In this document: piece after piece, positions 26,067 to 35,928 of the stretch | How positions within the stretch are numbered: the stretch's first letter is position 1 | Layout of the letters: every line of letters starts with the position of its first letter | DNA from: Shewanella saliphila | Lineage (GTDB): Bacteria > Pseudomonadota > Gammaproteobacteria > Enterobacterales > Shewanellaceae | NCBI RefSeq assembly: GCF_014648295.1 | Contig: NZ_BMQV01000002.1 | Span: 62,001 to 126,000 of the forward strand | Length of the DNA: 64,000 nucleotides | Reading direction: 5' to 3' | The notes under the pieces: generated by a model | Database searches by the model: none | What the model was told of the DNA's origin: nothing | Seen by the model: only the letters and a program-made list of their open reading frames with translations | Made by a program: the position numbers and the translations under genes

Positions 26067-28010
26067 ATGCAAAAACCACCAGAGTTAAGTCAAACTCGTG
26101 AGCAGATCACAGCACTCGATAAATCATTATTAGAACTGTTATCTAAACGCCGTCAATTGAGCTTAAATGTCGCCCGCAGTAAAGAAGTTGATGTTAGACC
26201 GATACGTGATACCCAAAGAGAAAAAGAACTACTCGAGCGCTTAGTGCAACAAGGACGTGAACAGGGACTTGATGCACACTTTGTTATTTCGCTCTACCAA
26301 AGCATTATTGAAGACTCAGTACTGTTTCAGCAAACCTACTTACATGGCCGTGCTAATCCTGATACTCAAAAACAACAATATACGGTGGCGTATTTAGGTG
26401 CTCGTGGCTCATATTCATATTTAGCCGCGACTCGCTACTGTTCTCGCCGCCAAGTAGCCATGATCGACTTTGGTTGCCAAAGTTTTGATGACATCGTCAA
26501 TGCCGTTGAATCAGGTCATGCTGACTACGGTTTTTTACCGATTGAAAACACCTCTTCAGGGTCAATCAATGAAGTGTATGACGTACTGCAACACACGACC
26601 TTATCCATTGTGGGTGAAACGACCATTGAAGTCGGCCACTGTTTACTGACAAAGCCCGATAGCAAAATCAGTGATATCAAAACAATTTACGCTCATCCGC
26701 AACCTATCAGCCAATGTAGCCGCTATTTAAGCCAGTATCCTCACATCAAACTCGAATATTGCTCAAGCAGTGCTGAAGCGATGACTAAGGTTATCGAAGC
26801 GGATAATAACTCTGTAGCCGCTATCGGTAGCGCAGAAGGCGGTGCTCTGTATCAGCTAGTGGCTATCGAAAAAGGCTTAGCTAACCAAAAAATTAATCAA
26901 AGTCGCTTTATTGTGGTCGCACGAAAAGCCTCGGCAGTGCCATCACAACTGCCCGCAAAAACCACATTAATTATGGCAACCGGCCAAAAACCAGGCGCTT
27001 TGGTTGAAGCGCTATTAGTGCTAAAAGCACATAACTTAAACATGAGTAAGCTTGAGTCGCGCCCCATTCCTGGTACGCCATGGGAAGAGATGTTTTACAT
27101 CGACATCGACGGCAACTTAGCCACAACGCAAGTGCAGCAAGCGATTAAAGAGTTAGAGCGATTAACAAGATTTATTAAGGTCTTAGGTTGTTACCCTTGT
27201 GAGACAGTCAAACCAACTCAATTGTCTCAAGCTCAATTATTAATTGAACCAGACAGTTCAAAACATATCGCAGATAAAGCCTTATCAAATAACCAAGACA
27301 AACATTCGCGTGATTACAAGTCGCAAGACACCCAATTAGTGTGTCAAAATTTGCATATTGGTGCTGGTCAATTTGGCGCGCTACAGCAAATTAACTTACC
27401 GATTGATAATACAGAGTTAGCCACCCAAGCAAAGCATATTAAAGAGTCTGGATTTCAGGCCATTGTGCTAAATGATTTAAAAAATCAGCTTAACGAGCAA
27501 CAATTAAAATCACATGCACAAGTTATTGAACAAGCAGGTTTGCTGTGTGTGATACAAATCGATCAAGAACAAGACTTTGCTTTAGCTAGCCCTATCGCTG
27601 ATATGTTAATTTTAGCGGGCAAGCAAATGTATAACCCAGACTTATTAGCACTCATTGGCTCGGTTAACTTACCGGTTTTACTCGAGCGGAATACCATGGC
27701 CAGTATTGATGATTGGCTACAGGCCGCTGACACGGTCCTTAGCCACGGCAATCAACAACTAGGCTTGTGTGAGTCAGGTGTGCGAAGTTTTACTCATCCT
27801 GAGCAGCTCAGCTTAGATTTAGCAGGTTTAGTTGAAGTTAAATCTCGCAGCCACTTACCTGTGATTGTTAATACCAGCTTTAGCATTGATCCTGCACGCT
27901 TAACAACCCATGCAAATGCAGTGAAGCAACTTAATGCTGATGGCATTATATTATTAAAACAAGAGGGTGTATCTCAAGCAGACCTTATTCATAGCCTATA
28001 TCAGGCATAG
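26067..28010 (+). CDS. pheA: Chorismate mutase / prephenate dehydratase with a C-terminal DAHP-synthase-like domain
   Basis: Makes phenylpyruvate from chorismate. 647 residues against about 386 in E. coli. Chorismate mutase spans residues 5-90 (LLSKRRQLSLNVARSK). Prephenate dehydratase spans 105-285 (ENTSSGSINEVYD at 160; SRFIV at 279 in place of the usual TRF). The ACT domain has both Phe-binding motifs, GALV at 310 and ESRP at 330. After a hydrophilic linker (385-425), residues 428-630 resemble type I-beta DAHP synthase: DDWLQAADTVLSHGN, LGLCESGVRSFT and SHLPVIV. The key catalytic motifs there are altered, so that domain is probably inactive. Start ATG 26067 has TGAGGT upstream. Controlled by the pheL attenuator. 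Confidence 0.95.
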   Translation: MQKPPELSQTREQITALDKSLLELLSKRRQLSLNVARSKEVDVRPIRDTQREKELLERLVQQGREQGLDAHFVISLYQSIIEDSVLFQQTYLHGRANPDTQKQQYTVAYLGARGSYSYLAATRYCSRRQVAMIDFGCQSFDDIVNAVESGHADYGFLPIENTSSGSINEVYDVLQHTTLSIVGETTIEVGHCLLTKPDSKISDIKTIYAHPQPISQCSRYLSQYPHIKLEYCSSSAEAMTKVIEADNNSVAAIGSAEGGALYQLVAIEKGLANQKINQSRFIVVARKASAVPSQLPAKTTLIMATGQKPGALVEALLVLKAHNLNMSKLESRPIPGTPWEEMFYIDIDGNLATTQVQQAIKELERLTRFIKVLGCYPCETVKPTQLSQAQLLIEPDSSKHIADKALSNNQDKHSRDYKSQDTQLVCQNLHIGAGQFGALQQINLPIDNTELATQAKHIKESGFQAIVLNDLKNQLNEQQLKSHAQVIEQAGLLCVIQIDQEQDFALASPIADMLILAGKQMYNPDLLALIGSVNLPVLLERNTMASIDDWLQAADTVLSHGNQQLGLCESGVRSFTHPEQLSLDLAGLVEVKSRSHLPVIVNTSFSIDPARLTTHANAVKQLNADGIILLKQEGVSQADLIHSLYQA

Positions 28011-28041
28011 TATTTACTAAGATTCAGTTTAAAGCACCATC

Positions 28042-28076
28042 AAAAATGCCGAGATAATTCTCGGCATTTTTATTAT
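28042..28076. terminator. Terminator of pheA
   Basis: AAAAATGCCGAGA / TCTCGGCATTTTT hairpin with T-run; also lies beyond the convergent membrane-protein gene. Confidence 0.9.
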
Positions 28077-28093
28077 TAAATTGTATTTTTACG

Positions 28094-28441
28094 TTATACC
28101 GCCAAGCCATCATTTAAACTAATCCAACCTTTAAAGATTCGATAGCTAAACCAAGTCACGCCCATTAGATACATGGGTAAGCTTAGCCACAGTGGGCTAA
28201 TCCAATAACCTGCGATAAAAAAGGGGCACAAACCAATAATACTTGTTCGCTGCCAGCGTAAATGGCTGCCTAACACAGACTCTGGATTGACATTTTTTTG
28301 GATTAGATTAAACCATAAGCTCAACAATACAGGGACAAAAAATAGCGGAAACGCACTCATTAAACCGTAAAGAAAATGCCCAAGGGAATTGTCTTCAACC
28401 TGTTGTTGTACAGGTAGCATATGCGATGGTGTCATCGACAT
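28094..28441 (-). CDS. Small membrane protein, DUF4870-like
   Basis: 115 residues with three hydrophobic segments near residues 25-45, 68-82 and 85-102. The pattern GSHLRWQRTS in the loop and YRIFKGWISLNDGLAV at the end match a family of small inner-membrane proteins I recall from proteobacteria (SHFRWQ...YRIVRGWLALNDG). The function of that family is unknown. GGAGG lies before ATG 28441. It is flanked by pheA (convergent) and tyrA (upstream, same strand, 118 nt apart). Confidence 0.75.
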   Translation of the reverse strand: MSMTPSHMLPVQQQVEDNSLGHFLYGLMSAFPLFFVPVLLSLWFNLIQKNVNPESVLGSHLRWQRTSIIGLCPFFIAGYWISPLWLSLPMYLMGVTWFSYRIFKGWISLNDGLAV

Positions 28442-28558
28442 GGTATTCCTCCAAAGGCAAGTTTACAGGGCTTAATGAAGCATAAAATTAATCGGTCTCA
28501 TTAATTAAACATAAGCCTTGTGTCACTATTTGGCAATCATTGAAACGATTAAAAAAGA

Positions 28559-29710
28559 TTAACCTGCTTTCATATCATTGACCGACTGCAACATGGCTCG
28601 GCTTTCATGTTGGAACTGAGGCGCAAAATCACCAAACCATTTTGCGACTCGCTGAAACTGAGTCACAAACTCTTGACGATTACCGGCCTTAAGCATGGTA
28701 AGTGCATCACGATAGTTATCTAAATAATCACTAATCGCATGCTGGCTACCTTGTTGGGCAAATATAATATCGGCATAAAGCTCAGGATCTTGAGCAAATA
28801 ACCTACCGACCATAGCCAGTTCTAAGCGATAAATAGGCGAGCTAAATTGCAATAGACTTTCAATGTCGGCTTCTTCTTTACACAGATTTAAACCGTAAAC
28901 AAACGTTGAAAAGTGACGCATCGCCTGTACCAATTGCATCGCTTTATCATGACGCTCAGCTTCAGCTTCAACAATGCGTGCCCCCCAAATCTCCATTTGC
29001 TGCAATAGCCATTGATAAGCTTGCGGTTCGCGCCCATGACACACTACCACGACTTGTTTAGCAAGACTCCCAACGTCTGGGCCAAACATTGGGTGCAACC
29101 CCACTACAGGCCCTTTATGAGCCTCAAGCATTGCAGCCAAAGGCTTCTGCTTAATCGAGGTTAAGTCCGCTAAAATGCAGTGTTCTGGTAACTGAGTTAA
29201 CTTGTCGGCAATAACTTCACAGGTCACATTAATCGGTACGGTCACAATCACTAAACCCGCACCATCAAAAATAGCGTCGGCATTTTGCCAATCATTTTTA
29301 TCAATGCTGTTAACTTTATAACCCGACAAAGTCAGCATTTGAGTGAATAATTGCCCTAGCTTACCTTCACCACCCACGATAACAACATGACCTAAATCTT
29401 GTTTAACCTGCTTAAAACCAACATCTTTTTCATTAAGATAAGATTCGCGCATTAATCGACGTAAAATATCTTCTATTAATTGCGGTGATACATTGATGTT
29501 TTCAGCTTCGGCGCGGCGCTTAGCTAACATCGATGCTTCACGTTGAGGAGCATAAATGGGTACCCCTGCGGCATGCTTTACCGCCCCAACCTGCGCGACT
29601 AAATCAAGACGCTTACGTAATAGATGTAACAGTTGCTGATCGACACCATCGATTAAATCACGTAGGTTCTCAAGATCAGCAGTGGTCTTTTCGTTCATTT
29701 TATTATTCAT
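28559..29710 (-). CDS. tyrA: Chorismate mutase / prephenate dehydrogenase (T-protein)
   Basis: Converts chorismate to prephenate and on to 4-hydroxyphenylpyruvate for tyrosine. 383 residues. The N-terminal chorismate mutase domain has [20 protein letters not shown] near 35-54. The dehydrogenase domain has a nucleotide-binding loop [14 protein letters not shown] near 109-122 and [19 protein letters not shown] near 199-217 (catalytic His in HPMFGP). Its ATG overlaps the aroF stop by one base (TAATG), so aroF-tyrA is a coupled operon as in E. coli. Confidence 0.96.
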   Translation of the reverse strand: MNNKMNEKTTADLENLRDLIDGVDQQLLHLLRKRLDLVAQVGAVKHAAGVPIYAPQREASMLAKRRAEAENINVSPQLIEDILRRLMRESYLNEKDVGFKQVKQDLGHVVIVGGEGKLGQLFTQMLTLSGYKVNSIDKNDWQNADAIFDGAGLVIVTVPINVTCEVIADKLTQLPEHCILADLTSIKQKPLAAMLEAHKGPVVGLHPMFGPDVGSLAKQVVVVCHGREPQAYQWLLQQMEIWGARIVEAEAERHDKAMQLVQAMRHFSTFVYGLNLCKEEADIESLLQFSSPIYRLELAMVGRLFAQDPELYADIIFAQQGSQHAISDYLDNYRDALTMLKAGNRQEFVTQFQRVAKWFGDFAPQFQHESRAMLQSVNDMKAG

Positions 29711-30801
29711 TAACCGTTGGCAACCTGCAGCAAATCAAACCGAGTCGGTAATACTGCAGACAATTGGTTAGCGCCTTGTCTTAAAATAGTTTCAGTCGTA
29801 TCCCAATCAATGCAAGCATCTGTTACAGAAACCCCGTATTTAAGCTCTGCTAACGGCTTATCTGAACTTTGATTTCCTTCATTGAGGTTACTTTCAAGCA
29901 TAACACCAATAATCGATTTATTGCCCGCTTCAATTTGGTTAAATACATCTTCACAAACATTTTTTTGACGCAAATGATCTTTAGACGAATTCCCGTGGCT
30001 ACAATCAACCACTAAACGCGCACTGAGTTTGGCCTTGTGAATTTGCGCTTCGCTTTCTGCCACACTGGCGGCGTCATAATTAGGCGCTGAACCACCTCGT
30101 AAAATGATGTGCCCATCTGGATTACCTGCCGTTTGCAATAATGCCACCTGGCCTTCTTGGTTAATCCCCATAAAACGATGACTACTGGCAGCTGATTTTA
30201 ATGCATTAATAGCCACTTCTAACTTGCCGTCTGTACCATTTTTAAAACCAACAGGCATCGATAAACCTGACGCCATTTCGCGGTGGGTTTGAGACTCAGT
30301 AGTACGCGCACCAATGGCTGACCAAGTCACTAACTCTGAGACATACTGTGGGCTAATAGGATCGAGCGCTTCAGTGGCAATGGGTAATTCAAGCTCTGCT
30401 AACCAAATCATGAGTTCACGTGCCATTCTTAAGCCTTTTTCGACATCAAATGACTCGTCCATATCTGGGTCGTTAATCAAGCCTTTCCAGCCAACGGTTG
30501 TGCGTGGTTTTTCAAAATAAACACGCATAAGGATGTAAAAATCATCGCTGAGTTCGTCATGAAGCTTTTTAAGTTTTAATGCATATTCTTTTGCGGCATC
30601 AATATCGTGAATTGAACAAGGACCAGTCACGACTAACACGCGGTTATCACGCTTATGAACAATATCAGCTACCTGTTTACGGGCATTGAGGATGTATTGG
30701 TAAGCATGAGTCGACAACGGTAATTCTTGCTTTAATTCTGCAGGAGTCACTAATACTTGTTCTGAACTTATGTGGACATTATTGATGGTATCTTGCTGCA
30801 T
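29710..30801 (-). CDS. aroF: 3-deoxy-7-phosphoheptulonate synthase, type I-alpha (Tyr-type)
   Basis: First enzyme of the shikimate pathway: condenses erythrose 4-phosphate and phosphoenolpyruvate. 363 residues from ATG 30801. The catalytic Cys is in [10 protein letters not shown] near 60. Other conserved segments are [18 protein letters not shown] near 91-108, [19 protein letters not shown] near 157-175, [10 protein letters not shown] with the PEP-binding Lys, and VVDCSHGNS with the metal-binding His. Its cotranscription with tyrA suggests tyrosine-linked control, by analogy. It is the catalytically intact counterpart of the degenerate domain fused to PheA. Confidence 0.96.
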   Translation of the reverse strand: MQQDTINNVHISSEQVLVTPAELKQELPLSTHAYQYILNARKQVADIVHKRDNRVLVVTGPCSIHDIDAAKEYALKLKKLHDELSDDFYILMRVYFEKPRTTVGWKGLINDPDMDESFDVEKGLRMARELMIWLAELELPIATEALDPISPQYVSELVTWSAIGARTTESQTHREMASGLSMPVGFKNGTDGKLEVAINALKSAASSHRFMGINQEGQVALLQTAGNPDGHIILRGGSAPNYDAASVAESEAQIHKAKLSARLVVDCSHGNSSKDHLRQKNVCEDVFNQIEAGNKSIIGVMLESNLNEGNQSSDKPLAELKYGVSVTDACIDWDTTETILRQGANQLSAVLPTRFDLLQVANG

Positions 30802-31065
30802 GCTTATCACTCTCTTATGACTTCAGGCCAAAGGCCACACGTAAATTGATATTTTGTTAATTTAATGTATTTTTGTAACGCTACACCATTACACCCTGTA
30901 AGCAACTATGCCTGCGCTCAGGTTGGAGATCAAGGCTTATTTAAGTAAAAGAGTAAAATTGTTCAGATGGCAGATAATTGATGAATATAAGCTGTTTAAA
31001 ATATCAAAAAATCGTTGTTATACTGATTTGAGAGTGGATTGGTGGTGGGTTAATTATGAGCCAGA
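30802..31065. other. Intergenic region aroF / rplS terminator
   Basis: 264 bp (about 330 to the rplS stop) holding the aroF promoter on the minus strand. A TGTAA...TTACA inverted repeat at 30874-30893 is TyrR-box-like but its spacing is wrong by 2 nt. No gene is seen. Confidence 0.4.
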
Positions 31066-31092
31066 AACAAAAACCCGCCTTTCGGCGGGTTG
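31066..31092 (-). terminator. Terminator of the rpsP-rimM-trmD-rplS operon
   Basis: AACCCGCC / GGCGGGTT hairpin with a T-run on the minus strand, 40 nt after the rplS stop. Confidence 0.93.
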
Positions 31093-31131
31093 TTGTGCGA
31101 ACACTGCATCTTTATTCTGTATCGGTAACTA

Positions 31132-31485
31132 TTACTTAGTTGCCAATTTTTCACGGATACGTGCAGACTTACCTGAACGCTCACGTAAATAGTACAGTTT
31201 AGCACGACGTACACGACCGCGACGCTTAACTTCGATGCTAGCAATTAATGGGCTGTGCGTTTGGAAAGCACGCTCAACACCTTCGCCATTAGAGATTTTG
31301 CGAACTGTGAATGCTGAGTGCAAACCACGGTTACGCTTAGCGATAACTACACCTTCAAAAGCCTGAAGACGTTCTTTCTCACCTTCTTTAACACGAACTT
31401 GAACCACTACTGTATCACCAGCACCGAATTCAGGTACGTCTGTTTTCATTTGCTCATCGTTGAGCATTTTAATGATATTGTTCAT
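31132..31485 (-). CDS. rplS: 50S ribosomal protein L19
   Basis: Large-subunit protein at the 30S-50S interface. 117 residues, standard length. Diagnostic segments are [21 protein letters not shown] near residues 44-64 and [17 protein letters not shown] at the end. Last gene of rpsP-rimM-trmD-rplS, 33 nt after trmD, followed by a strong terminator. Confidence 0.98.
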   Translation of the reverse strand: MNNIIKMLNDEQMKTDVPEFGAGDTVVVQVRVKEGEKERLQAFEGVVIAKRNRGLHSAFTVRKISNGEGVERAFQTHSPLIASIEVKRRGRVRRAKLYYLRERSGKSARIREKLATK

Positions 31486-31518
31486 AACTACTCCGTTCTA
31501 GAATTAACTGAGCATTGA

Positions 31519-32265
31519 CTATGCGGACTTGTCCGTTTCATTCACGAACTGCGCTAATAAAGTCGTTTGTTCGTCAGTCAGAGCTAGATTTTCAAATAAT
31601 TCTGGTCGTCTCAAAAAAGTTCTTCCGATACTTTGTTGCAAACGCCAGAGTCTAATTTTTTCGTGGTCACCGCTTAACAGCACTGCCGGTACATCCATAC
31701 CATCCAATTGTTCAGGGCGAGTGTAATGAGGACAATCCAGTAAGCCATCAGAGAAAGAATCTTGCTCTGCTGACGCTTGCTTGCCGAGTACACCAGGTAC
31801 TAAACGCGCCACTGAATCGATTAATGTCATTGCTGGTAACTCGCCACCCGAAAGTACGTAATCACCAATAGACCATTCTTCATCCACTTCCGTTTGAATA
31901 ATGCGTTCATCAACACCTTCGTATCGACCACACACTAAAATCATTCGGTCTGATTTAGCCAACTCAGTCACGCCACGCTGATCCAGCTTGCGTCCCTGAG
32001 GCGACAAATAAATCACTTTTGCCCCATCACCTGCAGCCGCTTTGGCTGCATGGATGGCATCGCGTAAAGGTTGCACCATCATTAACATTCCTGGGCCACC
32101 ACCGTAAGGGCGGTCATCCACAGTACTGTGTCGATCATGGGTGAAATCACGAGGATTCCACGTTTGCACCTCAAGCAGTCCGTTTTTCACAGCTCGACCC
32201 GTAACACCAAAGTCTGTAACAGCACGAAACATCTCTGGAAACAGGGTGATTACCCCTAACCACAT
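31519..32265 (-). CDS. trmD: tRNA (guanine-N1)-methyltransferase
   Basis: Methylates G37 of tRNAs that read CNN codons, preventing +1 frameshifting; SPOUT-fold enzyme with a trefoil knot. 248 residues from ATG 32265 (GAGG 7 nt upstream); a GTG at 32274 would overlap that ribosome binding site. Family segments are [13 protein letters not shown] at the start, [13 protein letters not shown] near 50, [13 protein letters not shown] near 110, and the knot region [15 protein letters not shown] near 130-144. Lies 15 nt after rimM. Confidence 0.97.
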   Translation of the reverse strand: MWLGVITLFPEMFRAVTDFGVTGRAVKNGLLEVQTWNPRDFTHDRHSTVDDRPYGGGPGMLMMVQPLRDAIHAAKAAAGDGAKVIYLSPQGRKLDQRGVTELAKSDRMILVCGRYEGVDERIIQTEVDEEWSIGDYVLSGGELPAMTLIDSVARLVPGVLGKQASAEQDSFSDGLLDCPHYTRPEQLDGMDVPAVLLSGDHEKIRLWRLQQSIGRTFLRRPELFENLALTDEQTTLLAQFVNETDKSA

Positions 32266-32280
32266 ATGTTGCACCTCGAC

Positions 32281-32811
32281 TTAGAAGTCAGGATCCCAAT
32301 CCACTAAAATCTGTTTCCCTTGCACATCCACCTGTTTGACGAATTGCTCGGGGACAAAGGGGATCATACGTTCCGCTTTGCCGAAGGCATCTTTGGCATT
32401 AGCTTTAACTAACAGTACGTCGTTTGATCCTGTTTCCACGATCTGATCAACAATACCCATGTTATAGCCGTTTATATTGGTCACTTCACAGCCGATAAGA
32501 TCACGGTGATAAAATTCATCATCAGCGAGCTCTTTCATTTGTTCTGGCAAAATCGCAATTTCACAATTAGTGAGCATTTGCGCATGCTCTCGTGTAGTCA
32601 CACCCTCAAGTTCAGCAACAAGTGCCTTGCCCTGAAAACGCCACTGCGCAACCTTAACTTCACGCCACACGCCTTGCTCTTTAATCAACCAAGGCGAATA
32701 ATCGAAAATACCTTCAACAGAATCGGCATAGGAAGTGATTTTAAGCCAACCTTTAATACCATGACTGGATCCTAATTTACCCAGTACGATTGGCTGTTGG
32801 TTATCGCTCAT
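32281..32811 (-). CDS. rimM: Ribosome maturation factor RimM
   Basis: 16S processing factor that binds S19 and helps assemble the 30S head. 176 residues. The N-terminal half has the [18 protein letters not shown] motif near residues 11-28, and the C-terminal PRC-barrel half has [14 protein letters not shown] near 100-113 and [14 protein letters not shown] near 150. Second gene of the rpsP operon, 25 nt after rpsP. Confidence 0.96.
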   Translation of the reverse strand: MSDNQQPIVLGKLGSSHGIKGWLKITSYADSVEGIFDYSPWLIKEQGVWREVKVAQWRFQGKALVAELEGVTTREHAQMLTNCEIAILPEQMKELADDEFYHRDLIGCEVTNINGYNMGIVDQIVETGSNDVLLVKANAKDAFGKAERMIPFVPEQFVKQVDVQGKQILVDWDPDF

Positions 32812-32836
32812 CTATCTATACCTTTTAAATACGCAA

Positions 32837-33088
32837 TTAAGCAGCAGCTTTACGCGCGTCTTTGATCAGTTTTGCAACACGCTCAGATGTTGCAGCGCCA
32901 GTAGCAACCCAGTGCTCAACACGATCAAGATCTAAACGTAAAGTTTCTTCTTGGCCACGAGCCAATGGATTGAAAAAACCAACACGTTCGATGAAACGAC
33001 CGTCACGAGCATTGCGGCTATCAGCAACAACGATATTGTAAAATGGACGCTTTTTTGCGCCGCCACGAGCTAAACGAATGGTAACCAT
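32837..33088 (-). CDS. rpsP: 30S ribosomal protein S16
   Basis: Small-subunit assembly protein. 83 residues beginning [20 protein letters not shown], diagnostic for S16, followed by [19 protein letters not shown]. First gene of the rpsP-rimM-trmD-rplS operon. The promoter must lie in the 229 bp between it and ffh, where no clear hexamer pair was assigned. Confidence 0.98.
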   Translation of the reverse strand: MVTIRLARGGAKKRPFYNIVVADSRNARDGRFIERVGFFNPLARGQEETLRLDLDRVEHWVATGAATSERVAKLIKDARKAAA

Positions 33089-33317
33089 GCGTTTTATTCC
33101 TCTAATGATTTGCTAGAAGCAAAAATAAAAACTGGAACTCCGTGTTCGCGAAGAGTCCCAGAAAGAAAGCCGGAAGATTTTACCTGACTTTTGAACTATT
33201 GCAACCAAATCTGATGTTTTTTAGCTCACCGACTTTGTTGCTCTAATGTCAAAGATATAACCTAACCGACTGATGTATGGATTAATTAACTGCGTTTATG
33301 CTTAAAAGATGACGTCA

Positions 33318-34691
33318 TTATCTTCCAGGAAATTTCATTCCAGGAGGTAACATTCCGCTCATTCCGCGCATCATCTTCTTCATGCCACCCTTTGCAGACA
33401 TCTTTTTCATCATTTTCTGCATTTGGGTAAACTGCTTTAATAAACGGTTAACGTCTTGGATTTGAGTGCCAGAACCTAATGCGATTCGGCGTTTACGAGA
33501 GCCTTTGATTAAATCAGGATTTTTACGCTCTTTGGCTGTCATCGAGTTAATGATGGCTTCCATTTGACCGGTCATTTTACCGTCTTGAACTTGAGCTAGG
33601 GCTTCTGGTGGTAATTGACCCACACCAGGTAATTTTTCCAGCATGTTCATCATGCCGCCCATGTTTTTCATTTGCTGTAATTGCTCACGAAAATCTTCAA
33701 GATCAAAACCACCACCTGATTTAACTTTAGAAGCGAGCTTCATGGCTTTGTCTTTGTCGACGCCGCGCTCAACTTCTTCAATCAGTGACAATACGTCACC
33801 CATGCCTAGAATGCGTGATGCAATACGGTCTGGGTGGAATGGTTCTAGTGCGTCAGTTTTTTCACCGACACCTAAAAACTTAATAGGCTTGCCCGTGATG
33901 TTACGAATTGATAACGCTGCACCGCCACGAGCATCACCGTCAACTTTGGTTAAAATAACACCCGTTAAAGGCAATGCTTCGTTGAATGCTTTAGCAGTAT
34001 TGGCAGCGTCTTGCCCTGTCATTGCATCAACAACAAATAACGTTTCTACAGGGTTAACCGTTGCGTGCAGCGCCTTGATTTCATCCATCATGGCTTCATC
34101 AACGTGCAAACGACCTGCTGTATCGACAATCACCACATCAATAAATTTAAGCTTAGCATGGCTAATGGCCGCTTTAGCGATATCGACCGGCTTTTGACTT
34201 ACGTCAGATGGGAAGAATTCAACGTCGACTTCTGTCGCGAGGGTTTCTAGCTGTTTAATTGCCGCAGGGCGGTATACGTCAGCACTAACCACTAACACCG
34301 ATTTTTTATGGCGTGTACGCAGCAATTTACCGAGTTTAGCAACAGAGGTGGTTTTACCCGCACCTTGTAAACCGGCCATCATAATCACGGCTGGCGGAGT
34401 TGCAGCTAAGTCTAAGGCTTCGTTTGCCTCGCCCATGGCTCTTTCAAGCTCACTTTGAACGATTTTGATAAAAGCTTGCCCAGGGCTTAAGCTTTTTGAC
34501 ACCTCTTGACCCACAGCGCGTTCTTTTACGCTGTTGACGAATTCTCTAACAACAGGTAAAGCGACATCTGCTTCAAGCAGCGCCATACGCACTTCACGCA
34601 GGGTTTCTTTAATGTTGTCTTCTGTTAAGCGACCACGGCCACTAATATTTTTTAGTGTGCGTGACAGTCTGTCGGATAAATTCTCAAACAT
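33318..34691 (-). CDS. ffh: Signal recognition particle protein Ffh
   Basis: GTPase subunit of the SRP that targets nascent membrane proteins through 4.5S RNA and FtsY. 457 residues. The N domain is followed by the G domain: P-loop GLQGAGKTTSVAKL near 104-117, DTAGRLHVD near 190, and TKVDGDARGGAALS near 248-261. The M domain is Met/Lys-rich (QMQKMMKKMSAKGGMKKMMR near 425-444), the signal-peptide and RNA-binding region. It is divergent from ypjD, as in E. coli. Confidence 0.98.
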   Translation of the reverse strand: MFENLSDRLSRTLKNISGRGRLTEDNIKETLREVRMALLEADVALPVVREFVNSVKERAVGQEVSKSLSPGQAFIKIVQSELERAMGEANEALDLAATPPAVIMMAGLQGAGKTTSVAKLGKLLRTRHKKSVLVVSADVYRPAAIKQLETLATEVDVEFFPSDVSQKPVDIAKAAISHAKLKFIDVVIVDTAGRLHVDEAMMDEIKALHATVNPVETLFVVDAMTGQDAANTAKAFNEALPLTGVILTKVDGDARGGAALSIRNITGKPIKFLGVGEKTDALEPFHPDRIASRILGMGDVLSLIEEVERGVDKDKAMKLASKVKSGGGFDLEDFREQLQQMKNMGGMMNMLEKLPGVGQLPPEALAQVQDGKMTGQMEAIINSMTAKERKNPDLIKGSRKRRIALGSGTQIQDVNRLLKQFTQMQKMMKKMSAKGGMKKMMRGMSGMLPPGMKFPGR

Positions 34692-34987
34692 TGATCAGCT
34701 CTTTTAAGCATATCGATAATTGTGGCTATTATACCCAAGCCACTCTAAATTACGATACTTGCGACCACAAGAACGCCAACTGATATCGTGTTTAGGTAAA
34801 TTATTTGCCGCTAAGGGTAAGATACTGTTAAATTTTGAGCCTCAGGTCACTGCCATAATAGGCACTGTTCATGTTAATCTAAGACAAACAATGGGATTAC
34901 AGTATCTGAACGCTATTTTGTTACTTTTATTAACGTATATACTGTTTTCAACGACGCGTTCACCACTTTCGATAGGTTGATTTTAAA

Positions 34988-35776
34988 ATGGTTATTTTTT
35001 CAGCTGCTGCGATGTTTTTTTATTGTATCGCATTAATTTTGGTTACCAGTAGGCTGTTTCATGCCCAAGGTCCAAACCGTAAAGCGGTCATGGTCGCGTC
35101 TAGCATTGCCGTCGTGCTTCATGGCTTTGCACTGTCTAGCGCTATTTTTACTCTCGATGGACAGAATTTCAGCCTAACGAATGTTATCTCATTGGTTAAC
35201 TGGATTATCGCGCTTGCGTTTACCATCACCATGCCACGCCTTAAAGTGATTGTTGTGGTACCTGTAGTTTATGCCTGCTCGGTATTGTCGGTTGCCCTAC
35301 TCTGGCTCTTGCCGCCGCAGTTTATTACTCACTTTGATTTACACCCTGAGCTACTCGCCCACGTCGTGTTGTCATTGATGGCATATAGCGCCATGATGAT
35401 TGCAGCGTTATACGCCATTCAACTTTGGTTTATTCAAAACAAACTTAAAAAGAAACAACTGATGATGAGCCCTGCAATGCCACCGTTAATGACGGTAGAA
35501 AAGCAGCTTTATCATCTGATTATTATTGGTTTTGTATTATTAAGCCTGTCTTTAATCACTGGTTTTGTGTTTTTAGAAGATATGTTTGTTGACGGTAAAG
35601 GCCATAAAGCCGTGCTATCAATGGTCGCCTGGGTCGTTTATGCCATTATGTTGTGGCAACAATATACCGTAGGCTGTAGAATCCGTACCGCGGTTATCTA
35701 CAGTTTATCTGGCGCAGGGTTGCTTTCATTAGCCTACTTTGGCGCAAGGATTGTTAAAGAGCTGATATTAAACTAA
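34988..35776 (+). CDS. ypjD: CcsA/YpjD-type cytochrome c assembly membrane protein
   Basis: 262-residue inner-membrane protein with eight hydrophobic segments, related to the heme-handling CcsA/CcmC superfamily. The position next to ffh and corB matches E. coli ypjD. Weakly conserved His residues occur at HFDLHPELLAHV near 116-127. The tryptophan-rich WWD motif of true CcmC/CcsA is not evident, so a heme-delivery role is uncertain. The start is ATG 34988, with no strong ribosome binding site. Confidence 0.88.
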   Translation: MVIFSAAAMFFYCIALILVTSRLFHAQGPNRKAVMVASSIAVVLHGFALSSAIFTLDGQNFSLTNVISLVNWIIALAFTITMPRLKVIVVVPVVYACSVLSVALLWLLPPQFITHFDLHPELLAHVVLSLMAYSAMMIAALYAIQLWFIQNKLKKKQLMMSPAMPPLMTVEKQLYHLIIIGFVLLSLSLITGFVFLEDMFVDGKGHKAVLSMVAWVVYAIMLWQQYTVGCRIRTAVIYSLSGAGLLSLAYFGARIVKELILN

Positions 35777-35928
35777 TTAAGCTATTTAATATTGAGATAA
35801 CCACTCGCATCTCATTGAATCATCAATAAGATAACTTGACACTAACAGCCATTCATAAATAATGGCTGTTAGGATTATATACATTGGTGTTTTTCACTAA
35901 TTTTACTGTACTTTAATGGGGCCCTTTT

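Noticed and set aside
25867..26088. Alternative 73-codon frame over pheL
   Set aside because: It runs through the attenuator and into pheA; the shorter Phe-rich frame at 25886 fits the leader role and E. coli parallel better.
30874..30893. TyrR-box-like TGTAA...TTACA repeat upstream of aroF
   Set aside because: The half-sites are 2 nt too far apart and the G-N14-C pattern of TyrR boxes is not met, so I did not call an operator.
30908..31192. 94-codon plus-strand frame opposite the rplS 3' end
   Set aside because: It crosses the operon terminator and overlaps rplS antisense; no protein similarity.
34720..34980. 86-codon frame between ffh and ypjD
   Set aside because: No family resemblance, no ribosome binding site, and it fills a divergent promoter region.
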